This document shows positions 1 through 7,825 of a stretch of 8,669 nucleotides of DNA, piece after piece (the first letter of the stretch is position 1; every line of letters begins with the position of its first letter). The DNA comes from CBDUBU01 sp965365465 (GTDB taxonomy: Bacteria > Bacteroidota > Rhodothermia > Rhodothermales > DASSAV01). Position numbers and translations under genes: made by a program. The notes below the pieces were generated by a model. It was not told where the DNA came from and did not search any database. It saw only the letters and a list, made by a program, of their open reading frames with translations. The stretch is from the NCBI GenBank assembly GCA_965365465.1, contig CBDUBU010000166.1, forward strand, positions 1 to 8,669, in the 5' to 3' direction.

Positions 1-367
1 GCAGCACCGGCCCGGACACGTACCCGCCCGTTCCGACTACCACATCCGGATCGAAAGCACCCACCAGCGACCAGCTTTGCAGGAAACCCTGCAACAGTTT
101 CACCGGGAAACCCAGGTTGCGCCGCCACTGGTTGCGGTGGAACGCGCTCACGGTGATGGGATGGATGGCATAGCCGGCCTTCGGGACCGCCTCCCACTCC
201 ATGCGCTCCCGCGTGCCAGCAAAAGCAACAGCCGCCAGCGGCGCAATGCGTTTGACTGCGTCGGCGATGGCGATGGCCGGATACACGTGCCCCCCCGTCC
301 CGCCGCCGGCAAAGAGGATGCGGGGCGCGCCGGGTTCCGCAGAATAGGTTGGTTCTGAGCTTGCCAC
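1..367 (-). CDS. murG: MurG, UDP-GlcNAc:lipid I N-acetylglucosaminyltransferase (N-terminal part, cut by window edge)
   Basis: MurG transfers GlcNAc from UDP-GlcNAc to lipid I on the inner face of the membrane, giving lipid II. About the first 122 residues are present, roughly a third of the usual 350-380. Visible family motifs are the N-terminal glycine-rich loop GGGTGGHVYP (residues 21-30), the segment AGTRERMEW after the first Rossmann strands, a FHRN segment, and the second glycine-rich motif GTGGYVSGP (about 112-120). The start is taken as GTG at 367. An in-frame TAA lies three codons upstream (376-374) and no other start codon occurs before the first motif. This leaves about 16 residues before the core, slightly longer than the minimal form. 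It begins 13 nt after the ftsW stop, which fits co-transcription. The identification is secure; the exact start is a little less so. Confidence 0.96.
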   Translation of the reverse strand, partial: MASSEPTYSAEPGAPRILFAGGGTGGHVYPAIAIADAVKRIAPLAAVAFAGTRERMEWEAVPKAGYAIHPITVSAFHRNQWRRNLGFPVKLLQGFLQSWSLVGAFDPDVVVGTGGYVSGPVL

Positions 368-383
368 TACCTTTTACCTTTTA
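368..383 (-). promoter_or_regulatory. Probable murG ribosome binding region, tandem TAAAAGG
   Basis: On the minus strand the ftsW stop codon TAA is the first part of TAAAAGG, which is repeated at once as a second TAAAAGG, followed by TA and the GTG start. The first AAAAGG lies 9 nt from the GTG, a workable Shine-Dalgarno distance; the second lies only 2 nt away. This supports the GTG start. Most other genes here have no clear Shine-Dalgarno site. Function is inferred from sequence only. Confidence 0.5.
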
Positions 384-1550
384 TGCCGCCCCAGGAGCGG
401 ACTGCACCTGCCTGGATACGTTTAACAGAATGCCGATCATCAATCCGCTCGCCACAAGGGATGTCCCTCCGTAGGACACAAATGGAAGAGGCAGGCCCGT
501 CACCGGAAGAAGACCGCTTGCCACGCCTGCATGAACGAATGCGTAGAGCACGACGGTCGTTGTGATGCCGACAGCCAGAAAAAGGCCCAGTGGGTCGGGC
601 GCTCGCCGCGCTACCCGGATGAACCCCCGGAACAGCAGCAGGACGAAAAAGCCCAGCACCCCCAGCGCCCCGGCGATGCCGTACTCCTCGGCAATGATTG
701 CAAAGATGAAGTCGTTGTAAGGTGCAGGCAGAAAATCACGCTGGATGCTCTTGCCTGGCCCGACGCCCGTGAGCCCGCCCATGGCAAAGGCAATCCGGGA
801 TTGCTGCGCCTGGTACCCTTCGTCCTGCGTACTGAAGATCTCTTCGGCGTTGGTGTGCGGGAAGATTTTTGCGCCCAGGTAGGACTCGACCCGCGCCGCC
901 CGACCAGGTGAGAATAGCAGCAGGATGAAAGCCAGAGCCATACCGACGGCGAACAGCCCGCCCAGATGCAGCACATTCACGCGCCCGATGAAGCACATCA
1001 GGATAGAGGCCCCCAGCAACACGACCGCCGTCGAAAGGTTCTCCATGCCGATCATGGCAACGGTTCCGAGAATCCACAGAAACAGAGGCGCGAAAGCCCG
1101 GCTGAAACTCTTGATATACGCCTGCTTTTTCGCCAGCAGGACGCCCGTGTAAAGGATCAGCGCCACTTTTGCCAGGTCGGAGGGCTGGAACCCGAAAGCC
1201 CCAACCCGCAGCCACCGGGTCGCCCCCCCGAAGGTGGCGCCGCTGAGTTTGACGATGATCAGCAGAGCAATGGCCGTCAGCAATGCCGCCCGGCTGAACC
1301 GCGCCAGCACGTGGTAGTCGATGAAGCTGAAGAAGCCTATCAGCCCGAAGGCCAATGCCAGCCGCCACAGGTGCCTCAGCAGAAACCGCTCGGTGTCGCC
1401 GTCGGCTTTGGTCTGCGCCAGAAATGATACGGCGCTGTAAACGGCCACGACCCCGGCCGCCGCCAGAATCAGGACGCACCAGACCAGGTACTTGTCGACA
1501 GGGGCCTGCCGGGCCAGCTTCTTGCGCAGGGATAAGGTCGCCTCGGGCAT
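381..1550 (-). CDS. ftsW: FtsW, SEDS-family septal peptidoglycan glycosyltransferase
   Basis: FtsW polymerises lipid II into glycan strands at the division septum and works with the class B transpeptidase FtsI. The 389-residue protein is full length for the family and highly hydrophobic, with about ten membrane segments, the first near residues 21-45. SEDS hallmarks are visible: TRWLRVG followed by FQPSDLAK (111-128), GYQAQQSRIA (245-254), LPAPYNDFIFAIIAEE (274-289), and near the C-terminus LPLPFVSYGGTSL (353-365). Asp280 in the YNDF segment matches the aspartate required for polymerase activity in RodA and FtsW. The family often has QPSE where this protein has QPSD. Start is ATG at 1550, with a short basic cytoplasmic N-terminus before the first membrane segment. 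FtsW is preferred over RodA because of its place between murD and murG. It follows murD by 46 nt, the widest gap in the window. Confidence 0.97.
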   Translation of the reverse strand: MPEATLSLRKKLARQAPVDKYLVWCVLILAAAGVVAVYSAVSFLAQTKADGDTERFLLRHLWRLALAFGLIGFFSFIDYHVLARFSRAALLTAIALLIIVKLSGATFGGATRWLRVGAFGFQPSDLAKVALILYTGVLLAKKQAYIKSFSRAFAPLFLWILGTVAMIGMENLSTAVVLLGASILMCFIGRVNVLHLGGLFAVGMALAFILLLFSPGRAARVESYLGAKIFPHTNAEEIFSTQDEGYQAQQSRIAFAMGGLTGVGPGKSIQRDFLPAPYNDFIFAIIAEEYGIAGALGVLGFFVLLLFRGFIRVARRAPDPLGLFLAVGITTTVVLYAFVHAGVASGLLPVTGLPLPFVSYGGTSLVASGLMIGILLNVSRQVQSAPGAA

Positions 1551-1596
1551 CGTAACTGTGGTAAAACGTTTAGCGCGGGAGCAGCCGCGTCTTCGC

Positions 1597-2961
1597 CTAG
1601 AGGCTCATCACGAGCCGCCGGAAAGTGTCGCCACGGTCTTCGTAATTCTCGAACATATCAAAGGAAGCGCAGGCCGGGCTGAGCAGCACCACATCGCCGG
1701 GCGCCGCCAGCAGACGGGCCAGTTGAATCGCCTGCTCCATGGTGTCGGCCTTCCGGATCTCGGCGGCAGGCGCTTCGAGTTCACGCATTACCTTGTCCGC
1801 GCTCTCGCCGATGGCAACGACCGCCCGCACTTTCTTGCGGACCAGCGGTTTCAGGGGGGTGTAGTCGTTGCCCTTGTCCCGCCCACCTGCGATGAGCACA
1901 ATCGGCTCGTGAAAGCTCTCCAGGGCGTACCAGACGGCGTTCACGTTGGTCGCCTTCGAGTCGTTGACGTAGCGCACCCCGTTTATCTCACGGATGAACT
2001 CCAGCCGGTGTGGCACGCCTTCAAAACTCATCAGGCTCTCGCGCACCACCTCGCTCCGGACTTCCATTACACGGGCGGCTACCGCTGCCGCGAGTGAGTT
2101 ATACAGATTGTGTCGCCCTCTAAGGGCCAGCCTTTCCGCTTGCATGAGGACCTCTTCTTTTTGATCAATCCGCAGGACGATCCTGTCTCCGCGCATGAAG
2201 GCGCCGGCTTCCAGTTCGTCCTTCTGGCTAATACCCAGGGCCTTGAGCGCCCGTTTTTTCGTTACCCACGCCACGTATTCCTGCACCAGCGCATCGTCAT
2301 GGTTGTAGACCAGCGTATCATCGCCGTGCTGGTTTTTGAAGATGCGGAATTTCGCCTGCGCATAGTTGTTGAAGTTGTTGTCGTACCGGTCCAGGTGGTC
2401 GGGCGTGATGTTGAGCAGCACGCTTACCCGTGGACGGAACGTATCGATGTGGTCAAGCTGAAAGCTGGACACTTCCAGCACCACCACATCCTCCGGCTTC
2501 GTATCGAGAACGTAGTCGGAAAAAGGATACCCGATGTTGCCCGCCACGATGGTATTTCTGCCCGACGAACGAAAAACGTGACCCGTCAGGCTCGTGGTAG
2601 TCGTCTTTCCGTTCGAGCCGGTGATCGCTACGACCGGCGCCTTGCAGAACCACGACGCTGCCTCGATCTCGGAGTACACCGGCAGGCCGTTGCGAAGCGC
2701 CTGCTGCACCAGCGTCACATTGGAAGGAACGCCGGGGCTGATGACGAAGAAGTCAGCGTCGAGCGCCCGCGCCGTATGCCCGCCAAACTCGTACGAAACC
2801 CCGGCCTGCTCCAGCGCTGCTTCGAGGCCCTGCGAAGGAGCGCCCTTATCAGTCAGAAACACGTCGGCTCGCGCCCGCGCCAGCAGACGCGCAACGGCAA
2901 GCCCGCTTCGCGCCCCGCCAACGACGGATACCTTTTTCCCTTTGATCTCTGCTGGATCCAT
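1597..2961 (-). CDS. murD: MurD, UDP-N-acetylmuramoyl-L-alanine:D-glutamate ligase
   Basis: MurD adds D-glutamate to UDP-MurNAc-L-Ala in the cytoplasm with ATP hydrolysis, the second amino acid step of the stem peptide. The 454-residue protein has the three expected domains. An N-terminal Rossmann-like UDP-binding part includes VVGGARSGLAVA and VISPGVPS (73-80). The central ATPase has the P-loop GSNGKTTTT (115-123), LEVSSFQLD (162-170) and NITPDHLDRY (184-193), with Lys204 in AQAKFRIF as the likely carbamylated lysine. The C-terminal domain has GVPHRLE, NDSKATN (333-339), GGRDKGND (359-366) and SPACASFDMF (428-437). The last two blocks separate MurD from MurC, MurE and MurF. ATG at 2961 puts the first strand right at the N-terminus. 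The leader is A/T-rich without a clear Shine-Dalgarno site. It lies 24 nt after the mraY stop. Confidence 0.98.
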   Translation of the reverse strand: MDPAEIKGKKVSVVGGARSGLAVARLLARARADVFLTDKGAPSQGLEAALEQAGVSYEFGGHTARALDADFFVISPGVPSNVTLVQQALRNGLPVYSEIEAASWFCKAPVVAITGSNGKTTTTSLTGHVFRSSGRNTIVAGNIGYPFSDYVLDTKPEDVVVLEVSSFQLDHIDTFRPRVSVLLNITPDHLDRYDNNFNNYAQAKFRIFKNQHGDDTLVYNHDDALVQEYVAWVTKKRALKALGISQKDELEAGAFMRGDRIVLRIDQKEEVLMQAERLALRGRHNLYNSLAAAVAARVMEVRSEVVRESLMSFEGVPHRLEFIREINGVRYVNDSKATNVNAVWYALESFHEPIVLIAGGRDKGNDYTPLKPLVRKKVRAVVAIGESADKVMRELEAPAAEIRKADTMEQAIQLARLLAAPGDVVLLSPACASFDMFENYEDRGDTFRRLVMSL

Positions 2962-2985
2962 AAATTTTGCTTTCAGGGCAACGGC

Positions 2986-4143
2986 TCACCGGAGACGCAA
3001 CGACATGAGCGCCGCAATCACCGTGACTGCCGTGACAATCCAGAAGCGCGTCACGATCTTGGCTTCGTGCGTCCCGCGCGCCTCGAAATGGTGGTGCAGG
3101 GGGGCCATCCGGAAAACGCGCTTGCCAACGCCCGTCTTGCGCTTGGTGTACTTGAAATAAGAGGTCTGGACGATCACCGACAGCGCCTCCATGAAGTAAA
3201 CGGCTCCCAGCAACGGCAGCAACAGTTCCTTGCGAACAGCCAGCGTAACCACCCCGACGGCGGCGCCGAGCGCGAGCGAGCCGGTGTCTCCCATGAATAC
3301 TGTCGCCGGGTAGCCGTTGAACCACAGGAAACCAAAGCAGGCCGCTGCCATGGCGGCGGCAAAAACAATCAGTTCGCCGCTTCCGGGCAGGTACATCTCG
3401 TTCAGGAAATCCGCGAAAATCTGGTTGCCCGAGATATAGCACAGCGCCAGCAGCCCCAGCGACACAAACGCCGTCACGCCAGTCGTCAGTCCGTCCAGTC
3501 CGTCCGTCAGATTCACCGCGTTCGATACGGCGGTCATGATGAATACCGCGACCGGGATGTAGACCAGCCAGCCCAGATCCACCCCGGCGACCCATTTATC
3601 GAGAAAATCGTAGTCGAGCGTGCCATAGGTGACGAAAGGCAGGGAGGTCATCGTGTTGAACGCGCCGAAAGCGGGGTAGAAGTAAAGCACCCCTCCGACA
3701 ACAAGCCCGATCCCGACCTGCGCCGCGATCTTGATGCGGGGCGATACGCCGCTTTTGTCTTTCTTGATGGTTTTGATGTAGTCGTCCGCGAATCCGACGG
3801 CGCCCATCCACACGGTAGCCAGCACGACGAGCCAGACGTAAACCTCGGCGATAGCGCCCCAGAGCAGCGTTGCCGTCAGGATGGAAAGCAGAATGATGAG
3901 ACCTCCCATCGTGGGCGTGCCCGCCTTGTGGGCGTGACTTACGACCCCTGCCCCCTCGCCTTCCCGCACCTGCTCGCCAAGTTGTTTGCGGCTCAGCCAG
4001 TTAATCATGCTCCTGCCCGCAAAAAGCGAAAGCAGCAGCGCCGTGACGGCCGCCAGCGAGGCCCGCACGGTGAGAAACTGGATGATCTGAAAACCTGGCG
4101 GCTGGTACACGCGCTCCAGGTATTCCATCAGGTAGTAGAGCAT
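2986..4143 (-). CDS. mraY: MraY, phospho-N-acetylmuramoyl-pentapeptide transferase
   Basis: MraY moves phospho-MurNAc-pentapeptide from the UDP carrier to undecaprenyl phosphate in the inner membrane, forming lipid I. The 385-residue polytopic protein (ten helices expected) carries the diagnostic blocks in order: KAGTPTMGG (73-81), the aspartate pair in GFADDY (117-122), NAVNLTDGLDGL (208-219), FMGDTGSL (283-290) with Asp286, and MAPLHHHFE (346-354). The aspartates and the HHH block are the catalytic and uridine or Mg2+ site residues known for the family. A stretch of about 45 residues between the fourth and fifth membrane regions (about 153-197) is longer than in compact homologues such as the enterobacterial protein, and resembles the form seen in Bacteroidota. 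Start is ATG at 4143; an in-frame ATG five codons later is possible. It follows murE by 40 nt, with no murF between. Confidence 0.98.
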   Translation of the reverse strand: MLYYLMEYLERVYQPPGFQIIQFLTVRASLAAVTALLLSLFAGRSMINWLSRKQLGEQVREGEGAGVVSHAHKAGTPTMGGLIILLSILTATLLWGAIAEVYVWLVVLATVWMGAVGFADDYIKTIKKDKSGVSPRIKIAAQVGIGLVVGGVLYFYPAFGAFNTMTSLPFVTYGTLDYDFLDKWVAGVDLGWLVYIPVAVFIMTAVSNAVNLTDGLDGLTTGVTAFVSLGLLALCYISGNQIFADFLNEMYLPGSGELIVFAAAMAAACFGFLWFNGYPATVFMGDTGSLALGAAVGVVTLAVRKELLLPLLGAVYFMEALSVIVQTSYFKYTKRKTGVGKRVFRMAPLHHHFEARGTHEAKIVTRFWIVTAVTVIAALMSLRLR

Positions 4144-4183
4144 GACTGGTCAGGCATCAGGTAGAACCGGCGGCGGGTAACCT

Positions 4184-5689
4184 TTATTCATGGTTGGATT
4201 TCTCTTGAGGGAAAGCACGCCGCCCGAACAGCCGCATGGCTTCTTCGCGGTCGTCGAACGGCAGCGTGCGCGTTCCGATAATCTGGTATGCTTCGTGGCC
4301 CTTGCCGGCAATCAGCACGACGTCACCGGGGGCCGCGTGCGCGGCGGCCCAGGCAAGAGCATCCCGCCTGCCAACGAGCCAGACCGCCTCGCCGGGCCGG
4401 CTCATGCCACGCCGGATGTCGTTCATGATGGCCTCTGGGTCTTCCGTCCGGGGATTGTCGCTCGTAACGATGACGCGATCCGCGTAATGCTCGGCGATGC
4501 TTCCCATGAAACGGCGTTTGGAAGGGTCGCGGTCGCCTCCGCATCCAAAGACGCACCAGAGCGTTGCGGCCTCCGGCTTGGTTTCCCGGACGGTCAGGAG
4601 CACGTTTTCGAGCGCGTCCGGCGTGTGCGCGTAGTCTACGATCACCGTCGTCCCGTCGGGGAAAGGAATCTGCTCGAAGCGGCCCGGCACAGGCGGCGCT
4701 TCGGCGAGCGCCTCCAGTACCTCCGGGGCGGAAAAGCCCAGCGCCCGCGCCGCGCCGTAGGCCGCCGCAAGGTTGTACGCATTGAACAGCCCGACGAGCC
4801 TGCACTTCCGCTCGTATCCGTCCAACTTCAGCCGCAGCCCGTCCAGGCGGTTTTCGAGCACCTGCACGCGCAGGTCTGCCGTTTCCGACCTTCCGTAGGA
4901 GATAACGCGAGCGCGGGTATCAACTATCATTTGCGGCCCTGCGGGGTCGTCGGCGTTGTACAGGGCAGCAGCGTCTTCCGAAAGCCCGTCGAAGAGCCGC
5001 TTCTTCGCCAGCAGGTAATTTTCGAGCGAGCCGTGGTAGTCCAGGTGGTCGCGCGTAAGGTTGGTGAAAATGCCCACGTCAAAAGCAAGGGCGCGGGCGC
5101 GTTCCTGGTCGAGCGCGTGCGAGGATACTTCCATCGCGCACGCCGTACACCCGGCATCAACCATCCGGCGCATCATTTTCGCCAGGTCGAGCGCATCGGG
5201 CGTGGTCAGCTTCGCCGCAACCGGCGGGCCGCCAAGCCGCACTTCAATGGTGCCGATGAGTCCGGTCGTCTGTCCGAGCGCAGTCAACACATGGTACAGC
5301 AGATAGGTGGTGGTGGTCTTTCCATTGGTGCCCGTCACCCCGATCAGTTTCAATGCACGGGAAGGATCTCCGTAAAAAGCAGCCGCCAGTTCAGCCAGCG
5401 CTCCCCGCGCGTTGGTCACCTGCACGAAGGCGGCGTCGGGGTGGCGCTCGCGCGTCTCCCCCGCCGCCGCCTCATGCACGATGGCGACAGCTCCGTTTTG
5501 AACAGCCTTGTCAATGAACAGGCGGCCGTCCGACTTGTCGCCGCGAATGGCGACAAACAGCCCGTCCGGCCCGACCTTCCGGCTATCACTCGCCAGATGG
5601 TCAATGGTATGTCTGTCAAGGCGCCCCTGCTTTTTCACCACGAGGCCGGCTTCGTCGAGCCGTTTGAGCAAGGTCTTTAATGGCATCAT
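4184..5689 (-). CDS. murE: MurE, UDP-MurNAc-L-Ala-D-Glu:meso-diaminopimelate ligase
   Basis: MurE adds the third residue of the stem peptide in the cytoplasm. The 501-residue protein has the substrate-binding N-domain with DSRKVGPDGLFVAIRG (35-50), the ATPase P-loop GVTGTNGKTTTT (117-128), TTPDALDL (162-169), MEVSSHALDQ (186-195), TNLTRDHLDYHG (209-220) and AKKRLF (228-233), whose first lysine is the likely carbamylated residue. The C-domain has VDYAHTPDALENVL (351-364), GCGGDRDPSKR (382-392), DNPRTEDP (411-418) and GKGHE (462-466). DNPR with GKGHE is the signature of enzymes that add meso-diaminopimelate; lysine-adding MurE has different residues there. Two adjacent ATGs (5689 and 5686) can serve as start, so the N-terminus is uncertain by one residue. 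No Shine-Dalgarno site is close. It begins 25 nt after the ftsI stop. Confidence 0.98.
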   Translation of the reverse strand: MMPLKTLLKRLDEAGLVVKKQGRLDRHTIDHLASDSRKVGPDGLFVAIRGDKSDGRLFIDKAVQNGAVAIVHEAAAGETRERHPDAAFVQVTNARGALAELAAAFYGDPSRALKLIGVTGTNGKTTTTYLLYHVLTALGQTTGLIGTIEVRLGGPPVAAKLTTPDALDLAKMMRRMVDAGCTACAMEVSSHALDQERARALAFDVGIFTNLTRDHLDYHGSLENYLLAKKRLFDGLSEDAAALYNADDPAGPQMIVDTRARVISYGRSETADLRVQVLENRLDGLRLKLDGYERKCRLVGLFNAYNLAAAYGAARALGFSAPEVLEALAEAPPVPGRFEQIPFPDGTTVIVDYAHTPDALENVLLTVRETKPEAATLWCVFGCGGDRDPSKRRFMGSIAEHYADRVIVTSDNPRTEDPEAIMNDIRRGMSRPGEAVWLVGRRDALAWAAAHAAPGDVVLIAGKGHEAYQIIGTRTLPFDDREEAMRLFGRRAFPQEKSNHE

Positions 5690-5714
5690 GTGTGCGTCGG
5701 CTTCGCGCCCCTCG

Positions 5715-7805
5715 TTACTGGCATCGGATTCTGGCCCGGCCCGGCAGCGCGGCGCCGGCCTCCGGCTGCTGCCCGACCACCATGCCGCTGCCCTCCACTT
5801 CCAGATCCACGCCTAGCGCGGCGAGCCAGAACGTCGCCTGGCGGGCGCTGAGACCTTTCAGGTCCGGCATGAGGCGCAGCGTATCGGCAGCGGCGGCCTG
5901 GAGGCGCACCTTCGCGCCCGCGAGGCTTTCCGCGCCGGCCTCCGGCTGCTGCGCGGCAACGGTTCGCAGCGCACTTTCCGCGTCGTCCGGCCCGGCGGCC
6001 TCGAACCCGGCGGCCCGCAGCACGCTTGCCGCGACCGCAGCCGGACGCCCGACCACGCCGGGCACAGGCTGCGCCGGATGTTCCGGCAATTCGGGAGACG
6101 GCGCCACCCGCGCAGCAAGCTGCGGGAACGTGCCGATCCACCGCCGGGCAATCGCCTGAAAAACAGGCGCCGCCACAATCCCTCCGTAGCCGCTCGTGTT
6201 CGGCTCATCCATCACCACGATCAGGGCGACCACCGGATCATCCGCCGGGAAAAAACCGACAAAGGTGCCCCGGTACTTTCCGCTCCGGTAGGAGCCGCCC
6301 ACGGCTTTCAGCGCCGTGCCGGTCTTGCCGGCCACCGGCAACCCTTCGATCTGCGCCTTTTTGGCTGTGCCGTCCTCCACCACTTTCTCAAAAGCCGGTA
6401 TCAGCTTTGCCGCCGTTTCCGGCTTGAAGGCGCGGCGCACCGAATCGAGGGAGGCCGTCCAGACCGTGCGCCCCGTCACGTCGCGCCGTTCCGCAACGAC
6501 GTAGGGGTGTACGAGCAGACCGCCGTTTGCCAGGGCGCAGTAGGCCGTCAGAATCTGGAGAGGCGTCACGTTCACTTCATAGCCGATGCTCATGGACGTA
6601 AGGGAGGTGCCGCTCCACTGATCCGGCTTTTTCAAAAGCCCCCCGATTTCTCCCGGCAGGTCGATCCACGAAGGCTGCCCGAACCCCATGTTGCGTGCGT
6701 ACTGGTAAAAGATGCCCGGCTTCAGCCGCGAGGCGGTCATCGCCACGCCGATATTGCTGGAAAACGCTATCACGTCGCTGAAGGTGATCTTGCCGTGCGC
6801 GTGCGTGTCACGCATCGTGCGGCGGTGAAATACTGCGTAGCCCGGCCCCGTGTCCACGGTGTCCTCCATGCGGATGATTCCCTGTTCGAGCGCGGCCACG
6901 GCAGCCACCAGCTTGAAGGTCGAACCCGGCTCGATGCGGTCGGTGATGCCGTGGTTGCGCAGCGCCTCCACCGGCCACCGTCCGGGCTGGTTCGGATCGT
7001 AGGTCGGCATGTTCGCCAGCGCCAGCACCGCGCCGGTGTGCGGATCCATGGCAATGGCGGTCCCCCAACGGGCGCCTGACTCGGCCACCCCAAGCGCCAG
7101 TTCCTCTTCCAGGATCGTCTGGCGGATCAGGTCCACCGTGAGCACGATGGACTCGCCGTGCCGGGGTTCGATCACCTTGCCCCCGACGAATGCTTTGATC
7201 CGGCGGAGCCGGTCGAGCTTAACGGCCCGCATACCAGGTTCACCCCGGAGGTGCTTGTCGTACTGCAATTCCAGCCCGGCGATGCCCTGCCCGCTCACGT
7301 CCACGTGCCCGAGCAGGTGTGCGCCCGTCTTTCCGTAGTTGTAACGACGTGCAAAGGACGGGTGCAAGAGCAGGCCTGGCATCCCCCACGACTCGATCTC
7401 TTCCTTCTGCCGCTCGCTCAGGTCGCGCAGCAGCAGGACATAGCGAGGGCTGGTCCGGCTGCGCACTTTCCGGCTGTAAAACGAGGCGGGCTTCCTCGTT
7501 AACCTTGACAGTTTTTCAAAGAACGTTGCCGCAACGGCCGGCGTGAATCCCTCCACCTCCGGGTCCAACGCCAGTTCGTAACGCGCCGTGTTGACGGCCA
7601 GCACCCGATCCGAGCGGTCCAGGATCGCCCCGCGCATGGCCGGGATCTCCACCCGCGAACTCGCCTGCTGCTCGCCCTGCGCCCGCAGACGCTTTCCCTC
7701 CACGAACACGATGCGCAGCACCTGTGCCCCCACCAGCACCGGAAAGATGCTGAGAACCGTCAGCACGATGTACATGCGGGACAGAATCTGATCTCTCGGC
7801 TTCAT
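5715..7805 (-). CDS. ftsI: FtsI/PBP3-type division transpeptidase (class B PBP) with two C-terminal PASTA domains
   Basis: This class B penicillin-binding protein cross-links septal peptidoglycan made with FtsW. The 696 residues show a short cytoplasmic end, one membrane anchor (about 12-34), and a pedestal or dimerisation region with RGAILDRSDRVLAVN (58-72). The transpeptidase domain has the nucleophile motif STFK (295-298, Ser295), SSN (349-351) and KTGT (494-497). After a Pro-rich linker come two PASTA units, about 579-637 (from PVPGVVGRPAA) and 643-695 (from RLMPDLKGLSARQA). Both contain QQPEAGA. The start is ATG at 7805: it puts the anchor at the N-terminus and has AAAAGGA 4 nt upstream. 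The reading frame stays open to 8162, but that extension lies over ftsL in another frame and is Gly/Arg-rich, so it is rejected. Position between ftsL and murE favours FtsI over the elongation PBP2. PASTA-tailed division PBPs are known in Bacteroidota and Gram-positives. Confidence 0.97.
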   Translation of the reverse strand: MKPRDQILSRMYIVLTVLSIFPVLVGAQVLRIVFVEGKRLRAQGEQQASSRVEIPAMRGAILDRSDRVLAVNTARYELALDPEVEGFTPAVAATFFEKLSRLTRKPASFYSRKVRSRTSPRYVLLLRDLSERQKEEIESWGMPGLLLHPSFARRYNYGKTGAHLLGHVDVSGQGIAGLELQYDKHLRGEPGMRAVKLDRLRRIKAFVGGKVIEPRHGESIVLTVDLIRQTILEEELALGVAESGARWGTAIAMDPHTGAVLALANMPTYDPNQPGRWPVEALRNHGITDRIEPGSTFKLVAAVAALEQGIIRMEDTVDTGPGYAVFHRRTMRDTHAHGKITFSDVIAFSSNIGVAMTASRLKPGIFYQYARNMGFGQPSWIDLPGEIGGLLKKPDQWSGTSLTSMSIGYEVNVTPLQILTAYCALANGGLLVHPYVVAERRDVTGRTVWTASLDSVRRAFKPETAAKLIPAFEKVVEDGTAKKAQIEGLPVAGKTGTALKAVGGSYRSGKYRGTFVGFFPADDPVVALIVVMDEPNTSGYGGIVAAPVFQAIARRWIGTFPQLAARVAPSPELPEHPAQPVPGVVGRPAAVAASVLRAAGFEAAGPDDAESALRTVAAQQPEAGAESLAGAKVRLQAAAADTLRLMPDLKGLSARQATFWLAALGVDLEVEGSGMVVGQQPEAGAALPGRARIRCQ
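5752..5772 (-). repeat. Direct repeat copy 2 within ftsI PASTA 2
   Basis: This 21-nt segment is identical to 5932-5952, exactly 180 nt (60 codons) away and in the same frame. It lies within the QQPEAGA codons (679-685) of the second PASTA domain. The neighbouring bases differ on both sides. It may be a trace of domain duplication or of gene conversion between the two units. Confidence 0.9.
5932..5952 (-). repeat. Direct repeat copy 1 within ftsI PASTA 1
   Basis: Partner of the identical 21-nt segment at 5752-5772. It lies within the QQPEAGA codons (619-625) of the first PASTA domain. The same codon choices are used at every position of the repeat, although the two PASTA units as a whole are clearly diverged. 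Confidence 0.9.
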
Positions 7806-7809
7806 CGCG

Positions 7810-7816
7810 TCCTTTT
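7810..7816 (-). promoter_or_regulatory. Ribosome binding site of ftsI
   Basis: The minus strand reads AAAAGGA, then CGCG, then the ATG at 7805. AGGA is the clearest Shine-Dalgarno-like core in the window, and it decides the start against the longer open frame that runs back over ftsL. It sits in the 20-nt gap after the ftsL stop. Confidence 0.6.
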
Positions 7817-7825
7817 CATGCGGCG

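Noticed and set aside
1574..1589. A possible hairpin terminator between murD and ftsW (CGCGG, 6-nt loop, CCGCG)
   Set aside because: The stem has only 5 bp, and the four-T run comes about 7 nt after it, not directly. In GC-rich DNA this occurs often by chance, and the genes on both sides belong to one pathway in the same direction.
2110..4164. A 684-codon open frame on the plus strand, antisense to murD and mraY
   Set aside because: It runs across two clear genes and the gap between them, its product has no family motif and is rich in Arg, His and Gln, and such antisense frames are a common by-product of GC-rich third codon positions on the coding strand.
4144..4172. An upstream out-of-frame ATG just before mraY that could open a nine-codon ORF
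   Set aside because: There is no ribosome binding site, the short product overlaps the mraY start out of frame, and nothing marks it as more than chance.
4190..5680. A 496-codon open frame on the plus strand, antisense to murE
   Set aside because: It mirrors almost exactly the extent of murE, which has every MurE motif. Its product is low in recognisable structure and fits a codon-bias shadow.
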